Source of the DNA: Planctomycetota bacterium
GTDB lineage: Bacteria > Planctomycetota > UBA1135
Length of the DNA stretch: 46,540 nt
NCBI GenBank assembly: GCA_002705055.1
Contig: PAHY01000026.1
Span: 1 to 46,540 of the forward strand
Direction of reading: 5' to 3'
The position numbers were made by a program, and so were the translations under genes. Below are positions 7,918-15,962 of the stretch, piece by piece (within the stretch, counting starts at the first letter, position 1; each line of letters opens with the position of its first letter). A model generated the notes under the pieces. The model made no database searches. It saw nothing but the letters and a program-made list of their open reading frames with translations, and was not told the origin of the DNA.

Positions 7918-7923
7918 TAGACT
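7918..7923 (+). promoter_or_regulatory. -10 element TAGACT, leaderless arrangement
   Basis: TAGACT ends exactly 6 nt before the ATG at 7930. The predicted transcript starts on the start codon. No Shine-Dalgarno is present. Confidence 0.55.
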
Positions 7924-7929
7924 GGCCGG

Positions 7930-10900
7930 ATGCTCCCCGCCGCGCTGTGGGGGCTTCTGCTCTGCCTCAACCCGCAGCAGGAGCCCGAAGTTCAGAACCT
8001 CATCCCCGAACAACTGGCCGATGCCTGGCACGGCAATCTGGACCGCTGGACGATCGAAGACGGCCAGCTGATCGGGCGCACCACCGAGCCGCTGGCCCGG
8101 ACCGAGTATCTGTTCTGGAAGGGGACAGCCAGCGACTTTGAGCTGCGCTTTGAGTACCGCATCCAGGGGGGCAACTCGGGGATGCAGTATCGCTCGGTCG
8201 AGCTGCCCGGAGGCGAGGTGGCGGGGTATCAGGCCGATATCGAAGACGGGCCGAACTACACCGGCATCCTCTACGAGACGGGGGGCCGCGGCATCGCCGC
8301 GCGGCGCGGCGAGGCGCTGCGCTGGGACGAGAACGGCGCGCGCGAAGTGGGAGCCAGCCTGGGAACGGCGGCCGATCTGCAGGCCAGCCTGCGCGGCGGC
8401 GACTGGAACGCCTACCGCATCGTTGCGATCGGCGATCGCATCGTGCACGAGATCAACGGCGTGCGGATGATCGACGTCGTCGATCGTCACCCGAAGCACG
8501 CGCGCGGCGAGGGCGTGTTCTGCGTGCAGTTGCACGCCGGTCCGCCGATGGAGATTCGCTTCCGCAACATGAGCCTGGTCGACCAGACCGGCGTCGACGC
8601 GGACGCGCTGCTCGGGCCCTGGCGAAGCGCGGAAGCGGCGGGAGCCCAGCCCGAGTGGATCTGGACGGCCGCGAACTCGGTCGAAGAAGAGCGCCGCTGG
8701 TTCCTGCTGCCCTTCGAGCTGGAGCAGTCGGCGGAGGTCGTCGGCGGTCTGTTCGCGGGCGACAACCACCACCGCGTCTTCCTGGACGGCCGCCCGCACG
8801 GCGGCGGCAACGACTGGTCGCGAGCCCAGCCGGTGCCGACGGGCATGCGCCTGGAGCCGGGCTGGCACGCGCTGGCCGTCGAGGCCTGGAATGACGGCGG
8901 CGTCGCCGGGATGATCGGCCGACTCGACCTGCAGCTGGCCGACGGCAACCGCCGGGTCCTGCACACGCAGGGCGATTGGCTGGCCTTCGGCGAGGCGCCG
9001 GCAGGCTGGCCGACGCCCGATCTGGACGCGCTGCCGGAGGCGATGGGCATTCATAGCTTCGGGCCGACGGAAGGCCACGCCGGCCCTTGGGGCAACGTCA
9101 TGGCCCCGAAAGTCGCGCCGGCTCCGGAGAGCATCCGCGTGGCCCCGGGCTTCGTGGTCGAGCGTCTCTACTCGGCGCAGCACGGCGAGGGTTCCTGGGT
9201 CTCGATGACCTTCGGCCCGGACGGACAGCTCTTCCTGTCGCCGCAGTCCGGCGCGCTGATGCGCTTCGACGTCTCGGCGCTGCTGCAGCAGGACCTGCGG
9301 CCCGCTCCCGCGGATGCCCCGCCGGGTGCGCACGTCGCCGGCCTCCAAGCTCCGCAGCGAATGGCTTTCCCGGTGCGCAACGCGCAGGGGCTGGAGTGGG
9401 CCTACGACTCGCTCTACGTGAACGTGGTCGCGCCGGCGGACCAGGATGGCGGCTTCCACCGCATCCAGGACACCGACGGCGACGGTCGCTTGGATCAGCA
9501 TGAGCACCTGGTGCGCTTCGGTCCGCCGACCGAACACGGCGTGCACGGCATTCGCCTCGGTCCGGATGGCGCGCTGTACGTCATCAACGGCAACTACGTC
9601 AAGCCGCCGACCGATCTGGAAGGGAACTCAGTGCTGATCGACGACCCGATGACGCGGATCGGCGAAGACGTGCTGATCGAACGCTACTGGGATCCGCGCG
9701 GTCACGCCCACGGGATCATGCATCCGGCCGGCGTGCTCTACCGCACCGACGCCGAAGGCAAGAACTGGCAGCGCATCGCGACCGGCATGCGCAACTGCTA
9801 CGACATCGACATCAGCAGCACCGGCGAGATCTTCAGCTACGACGCCGACATGGAATGGGACCTGGGCATGCCCTGGTACCGTTCGCCGCGCGTCCTGCAC
9901 CTGATCCCGGGAGGCGAATACGGCTGGCGTTCCGGCTCGGCAAAGTGGCCCGAGCAGTATCCCGACAGCCTGCCGCCGGTGCTGGAGACCGACCTCTCCT
10001 CGCCGGTCGGGGTGGAGCTGGGCGAGGGCAGCCGCTTCCCGGCGCGCTATCAGCAGGCGCTGTTCCTGGGCGATTGGGCCTGGGGCCGGATCACGGTCGC
10101 CATGCTCGAGCCGGATGGCGTCACTTACAGCGCGCGCTACGAGGACTTTCTTCAGGGGCGCGGCGTCACGGTGACCGACCTCGAGTTCGGGCCCGACGGC
10201 AACCTCTGGTTCATCATCGGCGGACGCGGGACGCAGTCCGGTCTGTACCGGGTCCGCCCGCTGCAGCCGAATCCGGCGCCGACCCGCCTGGCCGATCCGC
10301 CGCGCTTGGCCGAACGCCAGGCTCTCGAAGCCGCAGTGGGTACCGATGGTGCCGTGCTGGAAGCGCTCGGCTCGGACGATCGCATCCTGCGCTACCTCGG
10401 CCGTCAGGCCGTCGAACGCGCGGGCGGTGACGCCGCCGCCATGCTGGCGCGCGCGCGGACCACGGACGAGCGCCTGCGCCTCGAGGCGCTGCTCGCTGCC
10501 GTGCGGACGCTCCCGGCCGAGCGCCTGGGCGAGGTCTCGACGGCCTGGGCGGCCTTCGGTCCGGTCGACGGCGCGGTCACCGAGCGGGACTGGCTGGTGC
10601 TGCGGATCGCAATGCACCTGGTGATGCAGGGGCAGGAGCTGGGCGATGCGGTGGCAGCCCACGCCGCCGCCTTCCCGACCGGCGACGCGATCTACGATCA
10701 GGAGCTGGCCCGCCTGCTGGCTCGAGTCGACGGCATCGATCCGGGCGCCCTCTTCCCGTACCTGAGCTGGAACTTCAGCCAGGAGACGCGGATTCACTAC
10801 GGGGCCATGCTGGCCGAACTCGCCGGACGATTCGACGTCTCGCAGGCCGTGGCCTTCCTGATGTGGGAGCGGCAGATGGCGCAGACCCAGGGCGGCTTGA

Positions 10901-11367
10901 GCGCGGGCGGCTTCATCGGCGCGATCGGCAAGCGGGCGCGCGAGAAGATGAACGAGGAGGTCCGCGCCGCGGCCGAAGAGGCGCTCAGCGCGCTGACCGT
11001 CGAGCCGGCGCCGCCTTTGCAGGTGGTGGGGCGGGACCACGTGCAGGATTGGACCCTGCAGCAGCTCAGCGATGCGCTGCGTGGTCAGGGCGCGGGCAAG
11101 GCCGAAGACGGAGCGCAGATCTTCCGCGAAGCTCTGTGCATCCAATGCCACCGGGTCAACGGGGACGGCGGTGCGCTCGGTCCCGACCTGACGGCTTCCA
11201 CCCTGCGCTTCAGTCAGAGCGATCTGCTCGAGGCCATTCTCGACCCGGCCAAGGACCGCTCGGATCAGTACGGCAACCTGATGATGCCGGAGGGGCTGCT
11301 CGACCGCTTCACCGCGGCCGAGGTCGCCGATCTGATGGCCTACCTCGAGGCGGCCGCCGGCCGCTAG
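7930..11367 (+). CDS. secreted DUF1080 / sugar-dehydrogenase-like propeller / cytochrome c fusion
   Basis: An exported 1145-residue multidomain protein. After a short uncharged signal segment (MLPAALWGLLLCL), residues about 20-220 form a DUF1080 (3-keto-disaccharide hydrolase) jelly roll, with the typical LIGRTTEP, FRYR-like FEYRIQGGNSGMQYRS and EYQADI-like GYQADIED blocks. About 235-345 resembles a PA14/carbohydrate-binding module. About 399-780 is a soluble glucose/sorbosone-dehydrogenase-type propeller. About 785-1040 is helical and HEAT-like. The end is a class I cytochrome c: CIQCH at 1070-1074 covalently binds haem and Met1119 (MMPEG) is the likely axial ligand. The whole is the PVC-type 'membrane-bound dehydrogenase' architecture, here fused to DUF1080. 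Oxidation of a sugar with electron transfer to the haem is inferred. The stop overlaps the convergent gene by CTAG. Confidence 0.85.
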   Translation: MLPAALWGLLLCLNPQQEPEVQNLIPEQLADAWHGNLDRWTIEDGQLIGRTTEPLARTEYLFWKGTASDFELRFEYRIQGGNSGMQYRSVELPGGEVAGYQADIEDGPNYTGILYETGGRGIAARRGEALRWDENGAREVGASLGTAADLQASLRGGDWNAYRIVAIGDRIVHEINGVRMIDVVDRHPKHARGEGVFCVQLHAGPPMEIRFRNMSLVDQTGVDADALLGPWRSAEAAGAQPEWIWTAANSVEEERRWFLLPFELEQSAEVVGGLFAGDNHHRVFLDGRPHGGGNDWSRAQPVPTGMRLEPGWHALAVEAWNDGGVAGMIGRLDLQLADGNRRVLHTQGDWLAFGEAPAGWPTPDLDALPEAMGIHSFGPTEGHAGPWGNVMAPKVAPAPESIRVAPGFVVERLYSAQHGEGSWVSMTFGPDGQLFLSPQSGALMRFDVSALLQQDLRPAPADAPPGAHVAGLQAPQRMAFPVRNAQGLEWAYDSLYVNVVAPADQDGGFHRIQDTDGDGRLDQHEHLVRFGPPTEHGVHGIRLGPDGALYVINGNYVKPPTDLEGNSVLIDDPMTRIGEDVLIERYWDPRGHAHGIMHPAGVLYRTDAEGKNWQRIATGMRNCYDIDISSTGEIFSYDADMEWDLGMPWYRSPRVLHLIPGGEYGWRSGSAKWPEQYPDSLPPVLETDLSSPVGVELGEGSRFPARYQQALFLGDWAWGRITVAMLEPDGVTYSARYEDFLQGRGVTVTDLEFGPDGNLWFIIGGRGTQSGLYRVRPLQPNPAPTRLADPPRLAERQALEAAVGTDGAVLEALGSDDRILRYLGRQAVERAGGDAAAMLARARTTDERLRLEALLAAVRTLPAERLGEVSTAWAAFGPVDGAVTERDWLVLRIAMHLVMQGQELGDAVAAHAAAFPTGDAIYDQELARLLARVDGIDPGALFPYLSWNFSQETRIHYGAMLAELAGRFDVSQAVAFLMWERQMAQTQGGLSAGGFIGAIGKRAREKMNEEVRAAAEEALSALTVEPAPPLQVVGRDHVQDWTLQQLSDALRGQGAGKAEDGAQIFREALCIQCHRVNGDGGALGPDLTASTLRFSQSDLLEAILDPAKDRSDQYGNLMMPEGLLDRFTAAEVADLMAYLEAAAGR

Positions 11368-12620
11368 AGCGCCTTGCGTGGCGGGATGATGGCGTTCGAC
11401 ACCAGCAGTCCCGTCACCAGGGCCAAGGCGACCGCGAACACGGCGAAGCCGTCCTGAATGCCGCGCAGCGGATCGCCGCCTTCGCGCATCAGTTCTGAGA
11501 TCGACAGGAAGCCAAGCGAGCCCGGGACCAGCACCAGGATTCCGGGCAGGCGGGTGATCGTGGCAGGGCGATCGAAGGCGCGGGCGTAGAGGTTCGAGCC
11601 GGCGCCGGCGATCAGCGCGCCCAGGAAGACGCCGAGATGACGGCCAAGCTCAACGATGCCGGTCTGCATCGCGAGAAACGGCGCAAAGACGGCCAAGGTG
11701 ACCCAGGGCAGATCGCGTTTCTGCGCCTGAAACAGAATGCCCAGCGTGACGCCGGCCAGCACGATCGCCGCGTAAGGCACCCAGGGATCCCAGGGGGAGC
11801 CCGGATCCAGATAAGGCGTCACGCCGACGAACTCATTGATGGCGGTGCGCCCGGCCAGCACGCCGAAGGCCAGCATCATCAGCAGCAGCGCCGACCAGGC
11901 CAGCCGCGCGGTGCCGCTGACCAGGTTGCGTTGCGCCAACTCCGAGACGGCGATCGTCAGCGAGAAGCCAGGCAGCAGAATGATCAGACCCGCGAGGGTC
12001 GCGACGTCGGCATCGGCGCCGCCCAGGAGGTGGGCGCCGCCCGCTGCGGTCGCGGCCACCAGCGCCGCGCCGAGCAACTCATGGAGGCCGAGCAGCGCGC
12101 GGCGCGGCCCGGCGAGCATCAGGAACAGGCCGAGCATGAAGCCGGCCGCGCCCGCCAGGATCATCTCGTTCGGGCCGCCGCCGAAGAAGGTGGACGCTGC
12201 GGCAGAGGAAATCCCGAAGCAGGCCATCTGCAGCACCCGGCCATAGAGCGGCGGCTGCTCGTCGATCTCGTCGATTTTGAGGATGGCCTCGCCCGGCGTC
12301 ATGCGCTTGGCCACCACCTCGTTCCAGAGCTGATCCAGCCGCGCCAGTTTGTCGAAATCCTGCTCGTTGCGGTGCAGGCGGTAGAGGTGGGCGTAGCCTT
12401 CCTCGCCCGGCAGGTCGAAGCTGACGAGCAGGGCCGTGGGCATGGCCATCGTGTGCGCCCGCAGGCCCATCTCCTGCGACAGCACCTCCATCACGGCTTC
12501 CAGGCGGTTCGCCGGGGTGCCGTAGATGTGCAGCGCGCGGCCGAGCTTGAGGGCGAATTGCACCCCTTCTTGCTGGTCCGGCGGCAGATCGGAGGTCGGA
12601 GGGGCCATCTGCGCGGGCAT
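11364..12620 (-). CDS. ThrE-family threonine/serine exporter-like protein
   Basis: The 418-residue inner-membrane protein has the two-part structure of the ThrE family. A cytoplasmic N-terminal domain (DUF1212; about residues 15-135, with GRALHIYGTPANRLE and the acidic EAILKIDEIDEQPP segment) is followed by about ten hydrophobic segments, the last block corresponding to DUF3815. Single-chain ThrE proteins export threonine and serine by proton motive force in Corynebacterium; the substrate here is inferred from family only. The gene is convergent with the DUF1080 fusion gene and the two stop codons share CTAG (11364-11367). It is divergent from the OPT transporter, so the pair may share regulation of amino-acid or peptide traffic. 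Confidence 0.85.
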   Translation of the reverse strand: MPAQMAPPTSDLPPDQQEGVQFALKLGRALHIYGTPANRLEAVMEVLSQEMGLRAHTMAMPTALLVSFDLPGEEGYAHLYRLHRNEQDFDKLARLDQLWNEVVAKRMTPGEAILKIDEIDEQPPLYGRVLQMACFGISSAAASTFFGGGPNEMILAGAAGFMLGLFLMLAGPRRALLGLHELLGAALVAATAAGGAHLLGGADADVATLAGLIILLPGFSLTIAVSELAQRNLVSGTARLAWSALLLMMLAFGVLAGRTAINEFVGVTPYLDPGSPWDPWVPYAAIVLAGVTLGILFQAQKRDLPWVTLAVFAPFLAMQTGIVELGRHLGVFLGALIAGAGSNLYARAFDRPATITRLPGILVLVPGSLGFLSISELMREGGDPLRGIQDGFAVFAVALALVTGLLVSNAIIPPRKAL

Positions 12621-12663
12621 TGTCCGGCGAACCGCGCGAAAAGCAATCTTCGAGCCGCTTTTC

Positions 12664-12669
12664 TATGCT
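12664..12669 (+). promoter_or_regulatory. possible -10 TATGCT for the OPT transporter gene
   Basis: TATGCT ends 7 nt before an in-frame GTG at 12677, the same spacing class as the leaderless genes elsewhere. If used, the transcript would begin downstream of the ATG at 12665 and the true start would be the GTG. Confidence 0.3.
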
Positions 12670-14539
12670 GGACCGCGTGACCGAGGCCCGTTCCTATCGA
12701 GAACTCACGCCTACCGCCGTGATCGGCGGCGTGCTGGTCGGCGTCCTGCTCAATATGGGCATCGTGTACGCCGGCCTGCAGATTGGCTTCACGATCGTGG
12801 GCTCGACCGTCGCTGCGGTGGTCGGCTTCGGCATCCTGCGCGGCATCCTGGGCAAGGGCTCGATTCTGGAGGTCAACGTCTTCCAGACCGTGGCCAGCTC
12901 GGTCAATACCGTGAATGCGGGCATCATCTTTACGGTGCCCGTGCTGTTCCTGCTCGGCTTCGAGCAGGACATCAACTATGGCGCGCTGCTGCTGGCCGGG
13001 ATTGGCGGCTCGCTGCTGGGCGTGGTGATGATCATTCCGCTGCGCAAGCAAATCATCGAGTACGAACGGCTGCGCTTTCCGGAAGGGGTCGCGGTGGCGA
13101 CCATCCTGCGATCGCCCGGCGCGGGCATGCAGAAGGCGCGCCTGCTGATCGCGGGCGTCGGGATCTCGGGCGCGGCGACGGTGCTCTCTCACCTCGGCGT
13201 GCTGCCGAGCGAGATCGGCCTGGGCGAGGCGCTGGGCCTGCCAGCTGCCTTCACGCTGGTGCTGGCGACCAGCTTCCTGTCGCTGGGGGCGGGTTATCTG
13301 GCAGGGCGCGGCGGCCTGGTGGTGCTCTACGGCACCATCCTCAACTACTGGGTGCTGATCCCTGCGGCGGTCGCGCTGGGCTGGGTCGGGGTCGGCGCGG
13401 ACGGCATCGACTACCGCGGCTACGGCTTCTTTGACTTCGTGCACGCCGACCCGGAAGTGGGTCAGGTGGAGGCCTCGGGCTTCCTGGGCTGGTTCGCCCG
13501 CAACGTCTCGCGTCACGTCGGCATCGGCATGATTCTGGGCGGCGCGGTGGCCGGCATTCTGGTGGCGATGCCCGCGCTCAAGTCGGCGCTGGCCAGCCTG
13601 CGCGGAGGCGACGACACCGGCCGTCGCGAAGAGCTGCCGATGTCGGTGCTCAACATCGGTCTGCTGCTGGGCATGGCCATGCTGCTGGCCGCGACCAAGC
13701 TGGCCGGCGGCGGCAGCGTCAGCTGGGGGCAGGCGCTCGCCGTGATGCTCGCGGGCGGGCTCTGGCTCTGGGTGGCCGGCCTCGTCGTGGCGCAGACCAC
13801 GGGCCGCACGGACTGGTCACCGCTCTCGGGCCTGGCCCTGATCGCGATCGCGATCATGATGGGCATTCTGGGCACCGATGCCGTGGTGCCGGCGGTCACG
13901 GTGGGGGCGGCGATCTGCGTCGCGACCTCGATGTGCGCGGACATGATGGCCGATCTGAAGACCGGCTATCTGGTCGGCAGTCGGCCGCTGCGCCAGCAGA
14001 CCGCGCAGGTGCTCACCTGCTGGATCGGCCCGGCGATCGCGCTGGGAACCGTGATCGTGCTCTGGAAGGCCTACGCCTTCGGCCCGGAACAGGCGCAGGT
14101 CCTGTGGGATCGCGCGCAGGCCGAAGGTCCGGCCGCGGTGGCCGCGCTGCAGGAGGCCGGCGGCTCCGCCACCGAGCTGCCCAGCAACGTCCCCGAGCTG
14201 GGCGCGCCCCAGGCCGGCGCGCTGCAGTCCGCGATCGAGATCGTTCAGTCCGGCGACGTGCCGCTGGGCAAGTATCTGGGCGGCGCGCTGCTCGGCCTGA
14301 TCGTGTCGATCCTCGTTTCGCCGGGCATCGGCGTGATGGTGGGTCTGTCCATGTACCTGCCCTTTGAATACATGGTCGTGTTCGGCATCGGCGGCATCCT
14401 CAACATCCTGATCTCGCGCCGGAAGGGCGTGCGCTGGGCAGAGGACAAAGGGGTCCCGTTTGCCGCAGGACTCATCGTCGGCGACGCCCTGGTCGGGGTG
14501 TTCTTCGCCCTGCTTGAAGTCGGAAGCTCGCTCGTCTGA
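12665..14539 (+). CDS. OPT-family oligopeptide transporter
   Basis: A 624-residue polytopic inner-membrane protein of the OPT superfamily. The N-terminal block YRELTPTAVIGGVLVG, the following NMGIVYAGLQIGFTIVGS and the VFQTVASSVNTVNAG segment are typical of bacterial OPT members, which take up peptides or metal-chelate complexes with protons. About 14-16 hydrophobic segments are visible, with a longer soluble loop near residues 475-530. Start choice is uncertain. A TTG at 12620 would overlap the divergent thrE start, ATG 12665 gives the family-like N-terminus, and GTG 12677 fits a leaderless transcript. The small membrane-protein gene starts 3 nt after its stop, so they form an operon. Confidence 0.87.
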   Translation: MLDRVTEARSYRELTPTAVIGGVLVGVLLNMGIVYAGLQIGFTIVGSTVAAVVGFGILRGILGKGSILEVNVFQTVASSVNTVNAGIIFTVPVLFLLGFEQDINYGALLLAGIGGSLLGVVMIIPLRKQIIEYERLRFPEGVAVATILRSPGAGMQKARLLIAGVGISGAATVLSHLGVLPSEIGLGEALGLPAAFTLVLATSFLSLGAGYLAGRGGLVVLYGTILNYWVLIPAAVALGWVGVGADGIDYRGYGFFDFVHADPEVGQVEASGFLGWFARNVSRHVGIGMILGGAVAGILVAMPALKSALASLRGGDDTGRREELPMSVLNIGLLLGMAMLLAATKLAGGGSVSWGQALAVMLAGGLWLWVAGLVVAQTTGRTDWSPLSGLALIAIAIMMGILGTDAVVPAVTVGAAICVATSMCADMMADLKTGYLVGSRPLRQQTAQVLTCWIGPAIALGTVIVLWKAYAFGPEQAQVLWDRAQAEGPAAVAALQEAGGSATELPSNVPELGAPQAGALQSAIEIVQSGDVPLGKYLGGALLGLIVSILVSPGIGVMVGLSMYLPFEYMVVFGIGGILNILISRRKGVRWAEDKGVPFAAGLIVGDALVGVFFALLEVGSSLV

Positions 14540-14542
14540 TCC

Positions 14543-15076
14543 ATGCACATCCTCGCCAACTCGATCCTGATCCTCGGCGTCTGCTTGGGCGTCATCGGCG
14601 CGGCCGGCTTCACCGAGCCGGTGCAGGACGGTGCCTATGCCTTCTTCGCCGCCGGCGTACTCGGCTGCATCATCGGCGGCGTCCTGGTCCGCCGGGCGAC
14701 CCGCGTCGGCGGCGCCGGCACCCACCACGCGGCCGCTGCGGTCGGCGACCTGCAGCAGCGCGTCGAGTCCATCGCGCGCCGAGTCGGCACCCTCGAAGAG
14801 TCGATGACCCAGATGGAAGGCCCCGCCTTCTGCGCCGAGATCGACGACCTGCTGGCCGGCGAGTACTTCGAGCTCGGCAGCCGCTCCGAGGAGTACACCC
14901 AGCTGCTGGGATTCAGCGCCTATGCCCAGGTCTGGGGAGGCGTCGCCGTCGCTGAGCGCCTGCTGGCGCGGGCGTGGAGCATCGCGACGGATGGTCATTT
15001 GGATGAGGCGCGGGAGGAGGTTCCGCTGGCGCGGGCGCAGCTGGCGGGGGCGATGCAGGCAATCGAGGGAATCTGA
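14543..15076 (+). CDS. small membrane protein with coiled coil, unknown function
   Basis: The 177-residue protein has two N-terminal hydrophobic segments (about 3-25 and 31-50), a basic turn (RRATR), a predicted coiled coil (about 66-95, with DLQQRVESIARRVGTLEESM) and a soluble C-terminal helical region. No family was recognised. It starts 3 nt after the OPT gene and is probably an accessory or scaffold co-expressed with it. Its TGA stop (15074-15076) lies inside the left inverted repeat of the mobile element, so the present C-terminus (IEGI) may have been set by that insertion and the ancestral protein may have been longer. Confidence 0.7.
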   Translation: MHILANSILILGVCLGVIGAAGFTEPVQDGAYAFFAAGVLGCIIGGVLVRRATRVGGAGTHHAAAAVGDLQQRVESIARRVGTLEESMTQMEGPAFCAEIDDLLAGEYFELGSRSEEYTQLLGFSAYAQVWGGVAVAERLLARAWSIATDGHLDEAREEVPLARAQLAGAMQAIEGI

Positions 15077-15094
15077 CCCCCTTAATTGGGCTCA
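15073..15094 (-). repeat. left inverted repeat of the element
   Basis: Reads CTGACCCCCTTAATTGGG then CTCA on the plus strand. Its TGA at 15074-15076 is the stop codon of the preceding gene. Confidence 0.7.
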
Positions 15095-15203
15095 ATCTGC
15101 GTAAAGTGTTTATAGAAAGCGCTTTATGTCAACTTTCTCATTTACCTGGATGTGGATGAGAAATTGCGCCTTACCCCCTTATATAAAACGACTTAGGGCC
15201 ATC

Positions 15204-15225
15204 TGAGCCCACTGAAGGGGGTCAG
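15204..15225 (+). repeat. right inverted repeat of the element
   Basis: Reads TGAGCCCACTGAAGG then GGGTCAG. It differs from 85-106 at one base and from the reverse complement of the left repeat at two. Confidence 0.7.
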
Positions 15226-15422
15226 CCTCCTGCGGTTCCGTTTAAGTCCCCCCTCCTTCATTCCGCCAAGGGCGCGGAAGGGAGTTCTGAAACGAGGGCG
15301 GTCAGGAAGAGGGAGAGTTTCCTGCCGCCCGACCTTCGGCTCCGCTCCTGGAATACCCAGGGACAGAAGGAAATCGCAAATACAGCTGAAGGCGGCGCGG
15401 GCGCTACCGAGAAGGAGACGTC
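15226..15422 (+). promoter_or_regulatory. leader region before the secreted-protein pair, with Shine-Dalgarno AAGGAG
   Basis: Together with the element, this makes a 346-nt stretch without a gene. I see no coding sequence or known RNA in it. A good Shine-Dalgarno, AAGGAG at 15412-15417, stands 5 nt before the ATG at 15423, so this gene, unlike many here, has a conventional leader. A weak -10 candidate, TACAGC, begins at 15381. Confidence 0.5.
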
Positions 15423-15962
15423 ATGCGCCGCCCCCCCGCGATTCTGACCGTGCTGGCTTGTGCCCTGCTGGGCGCTCTGCCCCGTCTCCAGGCCACAACC
15501 GAGCCGGAAGCCGGTTTGGCAGACCTGTGCGAGCACGCCGACCTCATTTGCGAGGTCGAAGTCCTGGACCAGGAGTGCGTGGATCTGGGCGGCGGTCGGA
15601 TCGAGACGCGCTACACCCTGGCGACCGTATTGCCGATGAAAGGCCCGATGAGTTCCGTGCAAGAGGTGCGGATCCCGGGCGGCGCCGTCGGCGCGCGGGG
15701 TCTGTTCGTTCCGGGCATGCCCCGGTTCGAGACCGGGCAGCGCGTGATCCTGTTCCTCACCGAGGAAGGGGAGCACGGCTGGCGTACCCCGGTCGGCCTG
15801 GAGCGCGGAGCCTATTCGGTCCAGGTGAATGCGGAGGGGGCGAGTCAGGTCGTTCCCATGGCGACGCACTGCGCGACGTCGGACTGCGATCACGGTGGAC
15901 CAGCTCCATCGATCCAGTCCCATGACGACTTCGTCCAGCGCATCTTCCGCGAGCTCCGCTGA
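15423..15962 (+). CDS. secreted protein of unknown function
   Basis: The 179-residue product starts with a standard signal peptide (MRRPPAI, hydrophobic to about residue 22, ending near LQATTEP). The mature part begins with LADLCEHADLICEVEVLD, then a beta-rich domain with PGMPRFETGQRVILFLTEEG. This pattern (residues describing a beta sandwich, a motif resembling 'f..Ge..llFL') occurs in small exported proteins often found beside matrixin-like proteases, but the function is unknown. It has four Cys (two early, two in ATHCATSDCDHG) that may pair. Its 3' end overlaps the next gene by 41 nt, so the two are likely one operon and possibly partners. Confidence 0.7.
   Translation: MRRPPAILTVLACALLGALPRLQATTEPEAGLADLCEHADLICEVEVLDQECVDLGGGRIETRYTLATVLPMKGPMSSVQEVRIPGGAVGARGLFVPGMPRFETGQRVILFLTEEGEHGWRTPVGLERGAYSVQVNAEGASQVVPMATHCATSDCDHGGPAPSIQSHDDFVQRIFRELR

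Larger units (their letters stand above)
15073..15225. mobile_element. 153-bp MITE/REPIN-like non-autonomous element
   Basis: Two 22-bp imperfect inverted repeats (15073-15094 and 15204-15225, two mismatches) enclose about 109 bp that are clearly AT-richer than the rest of the window and contain no gene. Inside are a perfect palindrome AAAGCGCTTT (15116-15125) and a hairpin TTTCTCAT/ATGAGAAA (15134-15141 and 15156-15163). No target duplication is evident. The structure is that of a miniature element moved in trans by a transposase coded elsewhere. A third end of the same family lies at 85-106. Confidence 0.65.

Noticed and set aside
15134..15163. Transcription terminator between 15076 and 15423
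   Set aside because: The TTTCTCAT/ATGAGAAA hairpin is weak, has no T-run and lies inside the mobile element, so it is better explained as part of that element.
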